Assembly: GCA_020356105.1 (NCBI GenBank)
Contig: CP070634.1
Location: 3,521,386 to 3,577,134, forward strand
Source of the DNA: Rhodospirillales bacterium
Lineage (GTDB): Bacteria > Pseudomonadota > Alphaproteobacteria > UBA8366 > JADFVY01
DNA: 55,749 nucleotides
Direction: 5' to 3'
In this document: one piece after another, positions 27,024-34,901 of the stretch
How the letters are laid out: each line of letters starts with the position of its first letter
How positions within the stretch are numbered: the first letter of the stretch is position 1
Translations under genes and position numbers: made by a program
Notes under the pieces: generated by a model
What the model saw: the letters and a program-made list of their open reading frames with translations, nothing else
The model's database searches: none
Told to the model about the DNA's origin: nothing

Positions 27024-28802
27024 ATGACCAGTGGATCGGCGCTAGGCGCGTTGCCCGAGTGGAATCTCGGTGATCTCTACTCGGGACCGGATGCGCAGGA
27101 CATCCGCGATGACATCGAGCGTGCGACGGCGGCGGCCCTGGCATTCTCGAAGCGATATAAGGGCGGGCTTTCGGAGCTGGACGGCACGGCACTGGGTGAA
27201 GCCATCGCCGAGTACGAGAGAATCGACGAGATCCTGTCGCGCATCGGCAGTTACGCCCAGCTAGTATATGCCGCCGATCAGTCGGATCCGGCGAATGGCA
27301 GGTTCTATCAGGGAACCCATGAGCGTCTCAATACGATTGCCACGGAACTTCTGTTTTTCACGCTGGAACTTAATCGGCTAGAAGATACCCACCTCGACGC
27401 GCTTGAGGCCGACGCCACGCTGGTGCGGTACGAGCCGTGGCTTCGAGATGTCCGCACGATGAGGCCGCATCAGTTGGATGACGAGATCGAGCGGGTCTTG
27501 CACGAAAAGCATGTGGTCGGACGCGCCGCGTGGATCCGCCTGTTTGACCAGCTGATGGCCGGCCTGCGGTTTCCATTCCGCGATAAAGAGCTGACTGAGG
27601 CCGAGATCCTCAACCTGATGTCCGATCCCGATCGGGACACCCGTCGGGACGCCGCCACGAGCCTTGGCGCGGTGCTGGGAGCCAACATCCAGACGCTCGC
27701 ACTGGTTACCAATACCTTGGCCAAGGACAAGGAGATCGAGGACGGCTGGCGCAAGTTCGCCCGCCCCGACTCGTCCCGAAACCTCTTTAATTTCGTGGAA
27801 GACGAGGTTGTCGATGCGCTGTCCGCCGCCGTGCGAAACGCCTATCCGGACCTGTCGCACCGGTATTACGCGCTGAAGGCAAAATGGTTTGGTTCGGATC
27901 GGCTGGATTACTGGGATCGCAATGCGCCCCTGCCCGATTCGGACGACCGTATCATCGCCTGGGACGAGGCGCGGCAAACCGTCCTCGACGCCTATGGGGC
28001 CTTCTCGCCTGACCTGGCCGATGTCGGCAGACGGTTCTTTGACAATGCCTGGATCGATGCGCCGGTGCGGCCCGGCAAGGCGTCCGGGGCATTCGCGCAT
28101 CCCACCGTGCCGTCGGCCCATCCTTACCTGCTGTTGAACTACCAGGGCAAGACGCGGGACGTGATGACGCTGGCGCACGAACTCGGGCACGGCGTGCACC
28201 AGGTGCTGGCCGGCGGGCAGGGCCATCTGATGGCGGACACCCCGCTGACGCTGGCCGAAACCGCGTCGGTGTTCGGGGAGATGCTGACCTTTCGGGCCAT
28301 GCTGAAGCAGACGGAAAACCCGTCGGCGCGGCGCGCGATGCTGGCGGGCAAGGCCGAGGACATGCTCAACACCGTGGTGCGCCAGATCGCCTTTTACGAA
28401 TTCGAGAGGCGCGTTCACGGTGAGCGCCGCGAGGGCGAGCTTCTGCCCGAGCGCCTCGGCGAGATCTGGATGGATGTGCAGAGCGAGAGCCTTGGTCCGG
28501 CGCTGCGCTTCGATGAAAATTATCGGGTGTTCTGGGGCTATATCCCGCACTTCGTGCATTCGCCGTTCTATGTTTATGCCTATGCCTTCGGCGACTGCCT
28601 GGTCAACTCCCTATACGCGGCATACCAGGACGCCGAGACGGGGTTCGCCGATCGTTATCTAGCCATGCTGCGGGCCGGTGGTACACTGCGTCATAAGGAG
28701 CTTCTGGAACCGTTCGGGCTCGACGCGACCGATCCGGATTTCTGGAACCGGGGATTGCGGGTAATTTCCGGTCTGATCGATGAGCTTGAGGCGCTGTCTT
28801 GA
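27024..28802 (+). CDS. pepF: Oligoendopeptidase F (M3 family)
   Basis: ATG 27024 with AAAGGAG upstream gives 592 residues. The zinc-binding motif HELGH sits at 385-389 in TLAHELGHGVHQ, and the third ligand is expected in the helix around LTLAETASVFGEM, where the glutamate of the M3 signature lies. The N-terminal helical region (EWNLGDLYSGPDAQDIRDD) and the C-terminal sequence PYLLLNYQGKTRDVM, then FHYVYAYAFGD-like YVYAYAFGDCLVNSLY, match M3B PepF proteins. It cleaves medium peptides in the cytoplasm. It overlaps the next gene by TTGA and is divergent from the acyl-CoA ligase gene. Confidence 0.95.
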   Translation: MTSGSALGALPEWNLGDLYSGPDAQDIRDDIERATAAALAFSKRYKGGLSELDGTALGEAIAEYERIDEILSRIGSYAQLVYAADQSDPANGRFYQGTHERLNTIATELLFFTLELNRLEDTHLDALEADATLVRYEPWLRDVRTMRPHQLDDEIERVLHEKHVVGRAAWIRLFDQLMAGLRFPFRDKELTEAEILNLMSDPDRDTRRDAATSLGAVLGANIQTLALVTNTLAKDKEIEDGWRKFARPDSSRNLFNFVEDEVVDALSAAVRNAYPDLSHRYYALKAKWFGSDRLDYWDRNAPLPDSDDRIIAWDEARQTVLDAYGAFSPDLADVGRRFFDNAWIDAPVRPGKASGAFAHPTVPSAHPYLLLNYQGKTRDVMTLAHELGHGVHQVLAGGQGHLMADTPLTLAETASVFGEMLTFRAMLKQTENPSARRAMLAGKAEDMLNTVVRQIAFYEFERRVHGERREGELLPERLGEIWMDVQSESLGPALRFDENYRVFWGYIPHFVHSPFYVYAYAFGDCLVNSLYAAYQDAETGFADRYLAMLRAGGTLRHKELLEPFGLDATDPDFWNRGLRVISGLIDELEALS

Positions 28803-29617
28803 ATTTTGCGCGCGACTACCGGCCCAATCTCGAGGTGCTGCACCGGGAGCCCGAGGGCGACGTCACGGCGGGGCGTCCGCCTCTCCTGTTCGTCCATGGC
28901 GGATTCGTCGGGGCCTGGTGCTGGGCCGAGAAATTTCTCGACTGGTTTGCTGCCCGCGGCTGGGAGTGCTGCGCGCCCAGTCTGCGCGGTCACGGTGCCA
29001 GCGACGGCGAGGCGGAACTCCATGCATACGGTATCGATGATTACGTAACCGATGTGGTGCGCGTCGCAGAGGCGCTACACGGGCCGCCGATCCTCGTCGG
29101 CCACTCGATGGGCGGGTTCGTTGTGCAGCGATACATGGAGCGGCACCCGGCGATGGCAGCGGTGCTGATGGCGCCGGTTCCGGCGATGGGGCTGTGCGGT
29201 GCGGGTTTCGCCCTCGCTGCGACCAATCCGGGCCTGTTCGTCGATCTGGCGCTGGCGCATGAATTGGGTCGCCTTGCGCCCACGCCGGCGGTTCTGTTCG
29301 AGGTGGTCTTCGGTCACGAGGTGGACAGCAGTTTCGAGGGGTACGGCCAGAGATTTACGGACGAATCTCACCGCGCCTGGATGGAAATGTGCGAGCCGAG
29401 TTTCATTGACACCAGCCGGATTCCTGACTTGCCCCTGATGGTCATCGGTGGCTCCGAGGATCATATCATTCCGCCGGCCTTTATCCGTTCAGCGGCACGC
29501 GTCCTCGGCACGACAGCGGAGATACTGCCCGGTTTGGGGCATGCACTGATGCTGGAGAGCGGCTGGGACGAGGTCGCAGAGCGGATCGATGGCTGGCTGC
29601 GCGCCCAGGGGTTCTGA
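28799..29617 (+). CDS. Alpha/beta hydrolase
   Basis: The proposed start is TTG at 28799, overlapping the pepF stop (TTGA); no better start is found before the conserved core. The 272-residue product has the oxyanion region LLFVHGGFVGAWCW, the nucleophile elbow VGHSMGGFV with Ser103, an aspartate in VIGGSEDHIIPP and the catalytic histidine in LPGLGHALMLE. A cap domain of about 70 residues lies between strands 6 and 7. The closest type is the lysophospholipase or aromatic-ester hydrolase group, but the substrate is unknown. The overlap with pepF suggests coupled translation. Confidence 0.88.
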   Translation: MNFARDYRPNLEVLHREPEGDVTAGRPPLLFVHGGFVGAWCWAEKFLDWFAARGWECCAPSLRGHGASDGEAELHAYGIDDYVTDVVRVAEALHGPPILVGHSMGGFVVQRYMERHPAMAAVLMAPVPAMGLCGAGFALAATNPGLFVDLALAHELGRLAPTPAVLFEVVFGHEVDSSFEGYGQRFTDESHRAWMEMCEPSFIDTSRIPDLPLMVIGGSEDHIIPPAFIRSAARVLGTTAEILPGLGHALMLESGWDEVAERIDGWLRAQGF

Positions 29618-29848
29618 GAGGCCGGATATGTCGATCCCTCGACAAATAGTGCCGTCCGAGTGACGCTCCCCCGCTTGATCTTGCGGCAGGGATGCCGGGC
29701 GGCAGCCCCGCGGTTATGGTGCATCCCCGAAACCGGTAACGACCGTCGGTCAGGGCCGAGCAGCTGTCACGCTAGCGAACTCAGAGTTTCCGCCGGACTG
29801 AAATAGCGGGTCGCTGTCGGCGCGGCGGTGATCCGTCCGGTCGGCCGG

Positions 29849-29870
29849 TCCGTACCCTTGTAAGTACGGA
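29849..29870 (+). other. Hairpin in the leader of the ABC1 kinase gene
   Basis: A 7-bp perfect inverted repeat TCCGTAC/GTACGGA with an 8-nt loop lies 22 nt upstream of the start codon at 29893. It is followed by GTTTC and not by a T run, so a terminator is unlikely. It may be a leader hairpin or a chance repeat. Confidence 0.35.
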
Positions 29871-29892
29871 GTTTCATCCCATTGTTGATGTC

Positions 29893-31239
29893 ATGACACA
29901 ATCGGAAAGCAGCAGATTGGGTGGCCGCATGCGCCGCTATGCCCGCGTCGGCGGGGCGATGGGCGGTGTGGCGGCACGTTTGGCCGGCTCGCGGTTGTTC
30001 GGAGTCGAGCTCGATCGTGACCGGCACGCGGCGGAGTTGACGCGGGCGCTCGGCGGTCTGAAGGGGCCGCTGATGAAGGTGGCGCAACTTTTGGCCACGA
30101 TCCCTGATGCGCTGCCCGCCGAATACGCGGCGGAGCTGGCGCAGCTTCAATCCGACGCGCCGTCCATGGGATGGCCCTTCGTGCGCCGCCGCATGGCAAC
30201 CGAACTGGGCGATGACTGGCGCGTCCGGTTTGAGGAGTTCGACCGCGACGCCGCACATGCCGCCTCGCTCGGCCAGGTGCATCGCGCTATCGGGCTCGAC
30301 GGGCGCGAGCTTGCCTGCAAGCTGCAATATCCGGACATGGCCTCGGCCGTGGAGGCGGATCTGCGCCAGCTGAAGCTCGTGTTCTCGATATACGAGCGCT
30401 ACGACAAGGCGATCTCAACCCGTCAGATTCATGCCGAGATTTCCGAGCGCTTGCGCGAAGAACTCGATTACGGCCGCGAAGCGCGCCATATGCAGCTCTA
30501 TGCCGAGATGCTGTCGAAAGAGGATTCGGTGCACATCCCGGAGCCGATCGCCGACCTTTCGACCGACCGGCTGCTGACCATGACCTGGCTCGATGGACAC
30601 CCGCTGACCCGCTTCGGAGAATCCGACCTCGAGTTCCGCAATATCGTCGCCCACAACATGTTCCGCGCCTGGTACGTACCGTTCTACTATTACGGTGTCA
30701 TACACGGGGATCCGCATTTGGGCAATTACAGCGCGCGTCCCGACGGGTCGATCAACCTTCTCGACTTCGGTTGCATCCGCGTGTTCCACCCCTCCTTCGT
30801 GCGCGGAGTCATCGATCTCTATCACGCGCTACAGGCGGGAGACCGCGATCTTGCGGTGCACGCCTATGAAACGTGGGGGTTTGCGGACCTCAGCAATGAG
30901 TTGATTGACACGCTGAACATCTGGGCTGAGTTCGTATATTCGCCGCTGATGGAGGACCGGGTGCAGCCGATCCAGGAAACCGACAGCGGTCTCTACGGGG
31001 CTCGTGTGGCGAGCCGCGTGCACGCCGAGTTGCGGCGCCTTGGGGGCGTGACGCCGCCGCGCGAATTTGTGCTCATGGATCGCGCCGCGATCGGCCTCGG
31101 TTCCGTATTTCTGCGCCTGAAGGCAGAGATCAATTGGCACGATCTGTTCCACGGCCTGATCGCCGATTTCAACGAGGAGTCACTGGCAAAGCGTCAGCGG
31201 GCCGCCTTGCGAAAGATGGGTCTCCAGGCGATGCAGTGA
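29893..31239 (+). CDS. ABC1/UbiB (AarF) atypical kinase family protein
   Basis: The 448-residue protein belongs to the ABC1/ADCK/UbiB fold. The N-terminal KxGQ element is read as KVAQ (62-65) in GPLMKVAQLLATIPDALP, with alanine replacing the glycine. The alanine-rich nucleotide loop is AASLGQVHRA, and the catalytic and metal motifs are HGDPHLGNY and NLLDFGCIR. UbiB and COQ8 proteins support ubiquinone biosynthesis through ATP binding. Proteins of this subgroup are common in Alphaproteobacteria and may be distinct from UbiB itself, so no symbol is given. A COQ9 gene lies 5 kb away, which fits a quinone-linked function. Confidence 0.88.
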   Translation: MTQSESSRLGGRMRRYARVGGAMGGVAARLAGSRLFGVELDRDRHAAELTRALGGLKGPLMKVAQLLATIPDALPAEYAAELAQLQSDAPSMGWPFVRRRMATELGDDWRVRFEEFDRDAAHAASLGQVHRAIGLDGRELACKLQYPDMASAVEADLRQLKLVFSIYERYDKAISTRQIHAEISERLREELDYGREARHMQLYAEMLSKEDSVHIPEPIADLSTDRLLTMTWLDGHPLTRFGESDLEFRNIVAHNMFRAWYVPFYYYGVIHGDPHLGNYSARPDGSINLLDFGCIRVFHPSFVRGVIDLYHALQAGDRDLAVHAYETWGFADLSNELIDTLNIWAEFVYSPLMEDRVQPIQETDSGLYGARVASRVHAELRRLGGVTPPREFVLMDRAAIGLGSVFLRLKAEINWHDLFHGLIADFNEESLAKRQRAALRKMGLQAMQ

Positions 31240-31324
31240 TCTGCGCTTTCTTGCCGATTCCTTTGCAAGTTTTTAAGCATTTTGTCGGCATTGTACGGCC
31301 CAGAACGGCCATAGGGGCGCAGGT

Positions 31325-31864
31325 GTGAGCCAAGGATACTGGGATCATATCGAGCCATTCTGGGAGTCTGTCAGCATTTATGACGGCCCGGAAGAGTTCC
31401 TGCTCGGATTCACGGAGACCCCCGAGCATTCCGCGCACCTGTTCGCTGTGCACTGGTGTGCTTCCGAGGTGTGCAATGGTGGTTTTCGGCAGTTCTTCTT
31501 GAATCCGACCGGCGTGCTGGCGCCCGAGGCCGTCGCCGGTTTTAAGGCGATCGGAATGCCGCGGACCGCGGCAATTGTCGGAGAGGCGATGGCGAGTTTT
31601 GGTGAGCCCTATCCGCGCGATCGCGAAGAGCGCGAAGATGCCCTTGCGGCTCTGGTCGCCCATGATCTCGAGAGTACCCTCGACTGTGATTGGGACAATC
31701 CGTTCATGGATCTGGACAACCGCTTCTCCGATCTTCTCGGCCGCGAGAATGGCGGCATGGAAAGAGCCGCGGAGGAATACGCGGCCCGCTTCCCCATGCC
31801 CGACGGGCCACTGCGTGGAACCGATCTGTTGAACCGTTTGCTCGCCGTGCTCCGCCAACCGTAA
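31325..31864 (+). CDS. DMP19/DUF4375 family acidic protein
   Basis: Starting at GTG 31325, the 179-residue product carries the DMP19-type signature ASEVCNGGFRQFFLNPTG, followed by a helix-rich, strongly acidic C-terminal part (DREEREDALAAL, DCDWDNPFMDLDNRF). In Neisseria, DMP19 mimics DNA and binds a transcription repressor; most DUF4375 members are uncharacterised. The gene follows the ABC1 kinase after 85 nt and converges on the vWA lipoprotein gene. Family assignment is by motif memory; DNA mimicry is only inference from acidity. Confidence 0.75.
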   Translation: MSQGYWDHIEPFWESVSIYDGPEEFLLGFTETPEHSAHLFAVHWCASEVCNGGFRQFFLNPTGVLAPEAVAGFKAIGMPRTAAIVGEAMASFGEPYPRDREEREDALAALVAHDLESTLDCDWDNPFMDLDNRFSDLLGRENGGMERAAEEYAARFPMPDGPLRGTDLLNRLLAVLRQP

Positions 31865-31881
31865 TCGAGGCAAGAAAGCCG

Positions 31882-31911
31882 GGCCCGTCACCGGTCTGCC
31901 GGTGACGGGCC
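31882..31911. terminator. Strong hairpin between convergent genes
   Basis: A perfect 13-bp inverted repeat GGCCCGTCACCGG / CCGGTGACGGGCC with a 4-nt loop (TCTG) sits between the DMP19-type gene and the convergent vWA lipoprotein gene. No T run follows in either direction. Its place suggests a bidirectional transcription end or mRNA-stabilising structure. Confidence 0.6.
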
Positions 31912-31941
31912 GTCCCGCCAGGGCCTCCCCGCCCCTGCCGC

Positions 31942-32601
31942 TCAACTCGGCATCAACTCATCCAGATTGTCCAGGTTGTTGATGACCTGCCACTCGCCAC
32001 CGCCCTTTTCGACACGAGCCTGCCATTGTTCGAGCCGTTTGAGGTAAATGCGCGGATCGATGTTGTCGGTCCGCAGCTTGGTAACGTTGAGCGCGACGAC
32101 CCGGAAGCCGTCCAGCTCGAAGTCCAAGCCCTTGCGGACGAAGCCCTTCTTCAGCTCTTCCTGCAGATCGGAGTAGATCACGATGGTCTTCCGGCCAGCG
32201 CGCTTTTCGATCAGGAACTCGCTGCCCTGCAGAATGCCGCCGGTGATGTCGGTGTATTGTGCCGGTTTAACTGACTTGATGAAGTTCGCGACCTCTGCCT
32301 GGAACAGCCGCTTCTGCTGGTTGGCTACGCTCGGACGGTCGTCCAGAGTTACCTTGGCGACGATGTCTTTTTCGCTGAAGCTGCCAGTGTCGATCCGAGC
32401 GACGGCGAAGCTGTCGCCAGGTTCGAGCCGGGTAAGGATGGCAAGGATGATTTTCTGCGCCTGCTGCAGTTCCCTGGCATAAGTGCCAGAGGTGTCCAGG
32501 AGCATGTAATACCCTTGCGCCCCCGAGGACGATTCGCCACAGCTCGTCAGCCCGACGGCGACCGCCAGTATCAAGGCCGGTCTCGCTAGCAATTTCAACA
32601 T
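31942..32601 (-). CDS. vWA-like lipoprotein
   Basis: ATG 32601 is preceded by AAGGAGGT at good spacing and gives 219 residues; a GTG 3 nt upstream is too close to that site. The signal peptide ends in a lipobox LTSC with Cys21, so the protein is probably anchored to a membrane. The mature part resembles a von Willebrand A domain: MLLDTSGT (Asp36, Ser38, Thr40), Thr117 of YTDITGG and Asp145 of VIYSDLQ would form the metal-ion-dependent adhesion site. I do not recognise a named family. It overlaps the upstream membrane-protein gene by one base (TGATG), so both are one transcript. An interaction partner for the membrane protein is likely. Confidence 0.82.
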   Translation of the reverse strand: MLKLLARPALILAVAVGLTSCGESSSGAQGYYMLLDTSGTYARELQQAQKIILAILTRLEPGDSFAVARIDTGSFSEKDIVAKVTLDDRPSVANQQKRLFQAEVANFIKSVKPAQYTDITGGILQGSEFLIEKRAGRKTIVIYSDLQEELKKGFVRKGLDFELDGFRVVALNVTKLRTDNIDPRIYLKRLEQWQARVEKGGGEWQVINNLDNLDELMPS

Positions 32602-34067
32602 CACAGCACCTCCTTGCTAAGCGTGGGGCGGGGCTCTCGTCGGCTCCGTCCGCCGTCCGAGGGGCCCGACCTCCTGGCCAGCCTGACGATTCCTTCGATT
32701 GCGACCCCGACAACAGCGGCGACGTCATATAGATGAACAAGCATCAGACCAAGATGCCGAACTATGCTGCCGATCACTCTCAGAAGGGCTGCGGTGCCGC
32801 GCATGCCGGCCGCCGTCGCGGTTCCGAATACGCTACGTCCGGTATGAAAGAACGTCTCGAGGGGGATGGCCACGACCGCCAGCACGAAGGGCAGGAAGAA
32901 ACCCAGACCCATCTGCGCCGCGGTGGTAATCCAGCGGAACGAGGCGCTGGCCGCGGCCGTGGTCGCCGCATCGCCGCGCAGGAAGGCGTTGGTCGCCTGC
33001 TCGTCCTGGACAAGAATCTCGCGCATCAGGGCGAGCCCCGACTCGATGGAAGCGAGGACGGTCAGCAGGAACAGCAGGAACCAGGCCATCCTGACCCGGG
33101 TCGAATCCTTCAGCGCACCGATCACCGGGAACAGGTTGGTGATGCGCAGCGATTCCATAAGGAAAACGCCTGTGAACACCTCCAGCAGGATGATGACGAG
33201 AGCGCCGACTTCCGAGACCTTGAGACCACCGACGATGGCGTTGCCGCCGACCATTTCGGCCATGGGCCTGGCGATCAGGCGGAAGTTGATGCCGGCGCCG
33301 AATGCGGCAATGGCGAGCACCAGTGCAGAAATCATGAAATAGGTGAAGGCCGAGGTCGACAGCGCCCGCTGTGCCTGGTCGGTCTTCTTCAGAATTCCCT
33401 CGTAATCCGTCATGTGGCGGTCGATGACCTTGGACTTCTCAAGCAGCGCCGTAACGTTCCTGTCGCTCATGCCAAGCGTCGTCTCGAGCTTGCGAACATG
33501 CGGCATCATGGCATTGAGAAACTTGTGCCGCGACTGGGTCGCCTTGCGGTATTCGTCGGTCGCCGCGGCATGCGCCTTGATCAGCGAGGAATGAATGACC
33601 TCGAGGATCTTGGCGACCATGGGATCGCCCTTGGAATTGATGTTGGCGACCGCCTTGACGGCATCGACCCAGCCTGGCGGCGAAGGCGGAACATCGGTGC
33701 TTTTCCCGTGATCCTCCTCGATCTTGGTTATCTGCTCGCTGATCCGTCGATACAATGCCGGCGTGTCGGCCAGATCGCGCTGCACCGCGTTTTCGATGCG
33801 CTCGAACTCACGCTCGATGACACGTTCCTTCTGCTCGCGACCGTGCGCAAGCAGGACCTCGCGATTGCGCAAGGCAAAATTCTGCTCGGCGCGGCGGATC
33901 GACTGGGCGGCGATCCGGAAGCCGCGGTAGATGGCCCGGGTGAGTGAAAGAATCGCCATATGCGCCGGCTGTCGCGCCAGATACAGAAGCGCCGAAAGCA
34001 GCACGAACCACAGGATGGCCGAAAGCGTGCGGTTTGGCAGGATGAGCAATGCGTCTTCGAACGGCAT
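32601..34067 (-). CDS. Polytopic coiled-coil membrane protein of unknown function
   Basis: ATG 34067 follows AAAGGAGA and gives 488 residues. One helix lies at about 13-31, then a long charged helical region (45-240) with heptad-like stretches such as EQKERVIEREFERIENAV. Four further helices follow near 241-262, 286-306, 326-345 and 384-405, with a probable weak one near 436-460, and a basic tail (RRSGPSDGGRSRREPRP). No enzymatic motif is visible. The layout of a large helical domain plus a membrane bundle and an operon-linked vWA lipoprotein resembles an envelope scaffold or signal complex, but I know no characterised match. The gene is first in the pair. Confidence 0.85.
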   Translation of the reverse strand: MPFEDALLILPNRTLSAILWFVLLSALLYLARQPAHMAILSLTRAIYRGFRIAAQSIRRAEQNFALRNREVLLAHGREQKERVIEREFERIENAVQRDLADTPALYRRISEQITKIEEDHGKSTDVPPSPPGWVDAVKAVANINSKGDPMVAKILEVIHSSLIKAHAAATDEYRKATQSRHKFLNAMMPHVRKLETTLGMSDRNVTALLEKSKVIDRHMTDYEGILKKTDQAQRALSTSAFTYFMISALVLAIAAFGAGINFRLIARPMAEMVGGNAIVGGLKVSEVGALVIILLEVFTGVFLMESLRITNLFPVIGALKDSTRVRMAWFLLFLLTVLASIESGLALMREILVQDEQATNAFLRGDAATTAAASASFRWITTAAQMGLGFFLPFVLAVVAIPLETFFHTGRSVFGTATAAGMRGTAALLRVIGSIVRHLGLMLVHLYDVAAVVGVAIEGIVRLARRSGPSDGGRSRREPRPTLSKEVL

Positions 34068-34120
34068 GGAATTCTCCTTTCATGGCTTTAACCTCGGTCG
34101 GCAAAGCCAATTTGGGCGGC

Positions 34121-34150
34121 ATTCTACAATTTTACCAAAATATTGTTCAA
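34121..34150 (-). promoter_or_regulatory. Probable promoter of the vWA/membrane operon
   Basis: On the minus strand TTGAAC (34150-34145) and TAGAAT (34126-34121) are 18 nt apart, a fair match to the housekeeping consensus, with a start expected about 45 nt before the ATG at 34067. In such AT-rich DNA chance matches are frequent. Confidence 0.4.
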
Positions 34151-34151
34151 G

Positions 34152-34166
34152 TTAATGAAATATTAA
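34152..34166 (-). promoter_or_regulatory. CtrA-box match upstream of the vWA/membrane operon
   Basis: On the minus strand the site reads TTAATATTTCATTAAC, an exact match to TTAA-N7-TTAAC, the CtrA binding consensus. It lies directly beside the putative -35 element at 34145-34150, the usual activating position. Low local GC makes chance possible. Confidence 0.4.
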
Positions 34167-34257
34167 TTGGCAAAAAATCACAATTGAGAAATATATTATT
34201 AACCATTAATACAATATAAATACTAAAAGCTATCGAGTTATATCCGGCAACAACTTT

Positions 34258-34283
34258 TATAATTAAACAATCCTCTAGGATTG
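34258..34283 (+). promoter_or_regulatory. purE promoter -10 and overlapping inverted repeat
   Basis: A perfect TATAAT (34258-34263) is followed by the inverted repeat CAATCCT-CT-AGGATTG (34268-34283), 7 bp per arm. With a start near 34270 the repeat overlaps the transcription start, a typical repressor position. No clear -35 element is seen. It precedes purE by about 130 nt. Confidence 0.45.
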
Positions 34284-34409
34284 CTTAACGCCACGATCGA
34301 AAGTACATTTGCCGATGCACTCGGTGGCTGCGGCCTTGCGCGCGGGGCAGCGAACCCTATAATCGCCGCCTCGGTAACAGTCGTTCGCGTCAAAAATGAG
34401 GCCGACCGC

Positions 34410-34901
34410 ATGGCCGAATTCCCCCTCGTCGGTATCGTCATGGGCAGTCAATCCGACTGGGCGACGATGCGTCACGCGGCAGAGACGCTTACCGCTCTCG
34501 GCGTCGCCCATGAAATCCGGATCGTGTCTGCGCACCGCACCCCGAAGCGCATGACGGAATACGCGGAAAGCGCGAAGGATCGCGGGTTGCGCGTCATTGT
34601 CGCCGGTGCCGGCGGCGCGGCACATTTGCCGGGGATGTTGGCATCAATGACGACGCTGCCGGTTTTCGGCGTGCCGATCGAGAGCAAGGCGCTGAAGGGC
34701 ATGGACAGCCTGTTGTCGATCGTTCAGATGCCGGGTGGCGTGCCGGTCGGCACGTTGGCCATCGGGGTCGCAGGCGCCATCAATGCGGCGCTACTGGCGG
34801 CATCGGTTGTGGCGCTGCAGGACCCGGCAATCGACCGCGCGTTGACGGATTGGCGGCGCAGACAGACGGACTCCGTGGCGCATGAGCCTCGGGATGAGTA
34901 G
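34410..34901 (+). CDS. purE: N5-carboxyaminoimidazole ribonucleotide mutase PurE
   Basis: The start at 34410 gives [17 protein letters not shown] and 163 residues, the usual bacterial class I length. The motifs GSQSDWATM and SAHRTPKRM hold the substrate phosphate and the catalytic histidine, and [26 protein letters not shown] sequence with [14 protein letters not shown] follows. PurE moves the carboxyl of N5-CAIR to carbon 4 in purine synthesis, downstream of PurK. It overlaps purK by about 20 nt on the same strand. The open frame upstream of 34410 is the untranslated leader. Confidence 0.97.
   Translation: MAEFPLVGIVMGSQSDWATMRHAAETLTALGVAHEIRIVSAHRTPKRMTEYAESAKDRGLRVIVAGAGGAAHLPGMLASMTTLPVFGVPIESKALKGMDSLLSIVQMPGGVPVGTLAIGVAGAINAALLAASVVALQDPAIDRALTDWRRRQTDSVAHEPRDE

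Larger units (their letters stand above)
34068..34409. other. AT-rich intergenic island between divergent genes
   Basis: These 342 bases lie between the divergent membrane-protein and purE genes. About 34121-34290 is extremely AT-rich (by count, 11 of 60 and 16 of 60 G or C in the two lines from 34141 and 34201), unlike the rest of the window. It holds promoter-like and CtrA-like elements described separately, but no gene. Confidence 0.85.

Noticed and set aside
34185..34230. A second possible CtrA box near ATTAACCATTAATAC
   Set aside because: The second half-site is TACA, not TTAA, at the required spacing.
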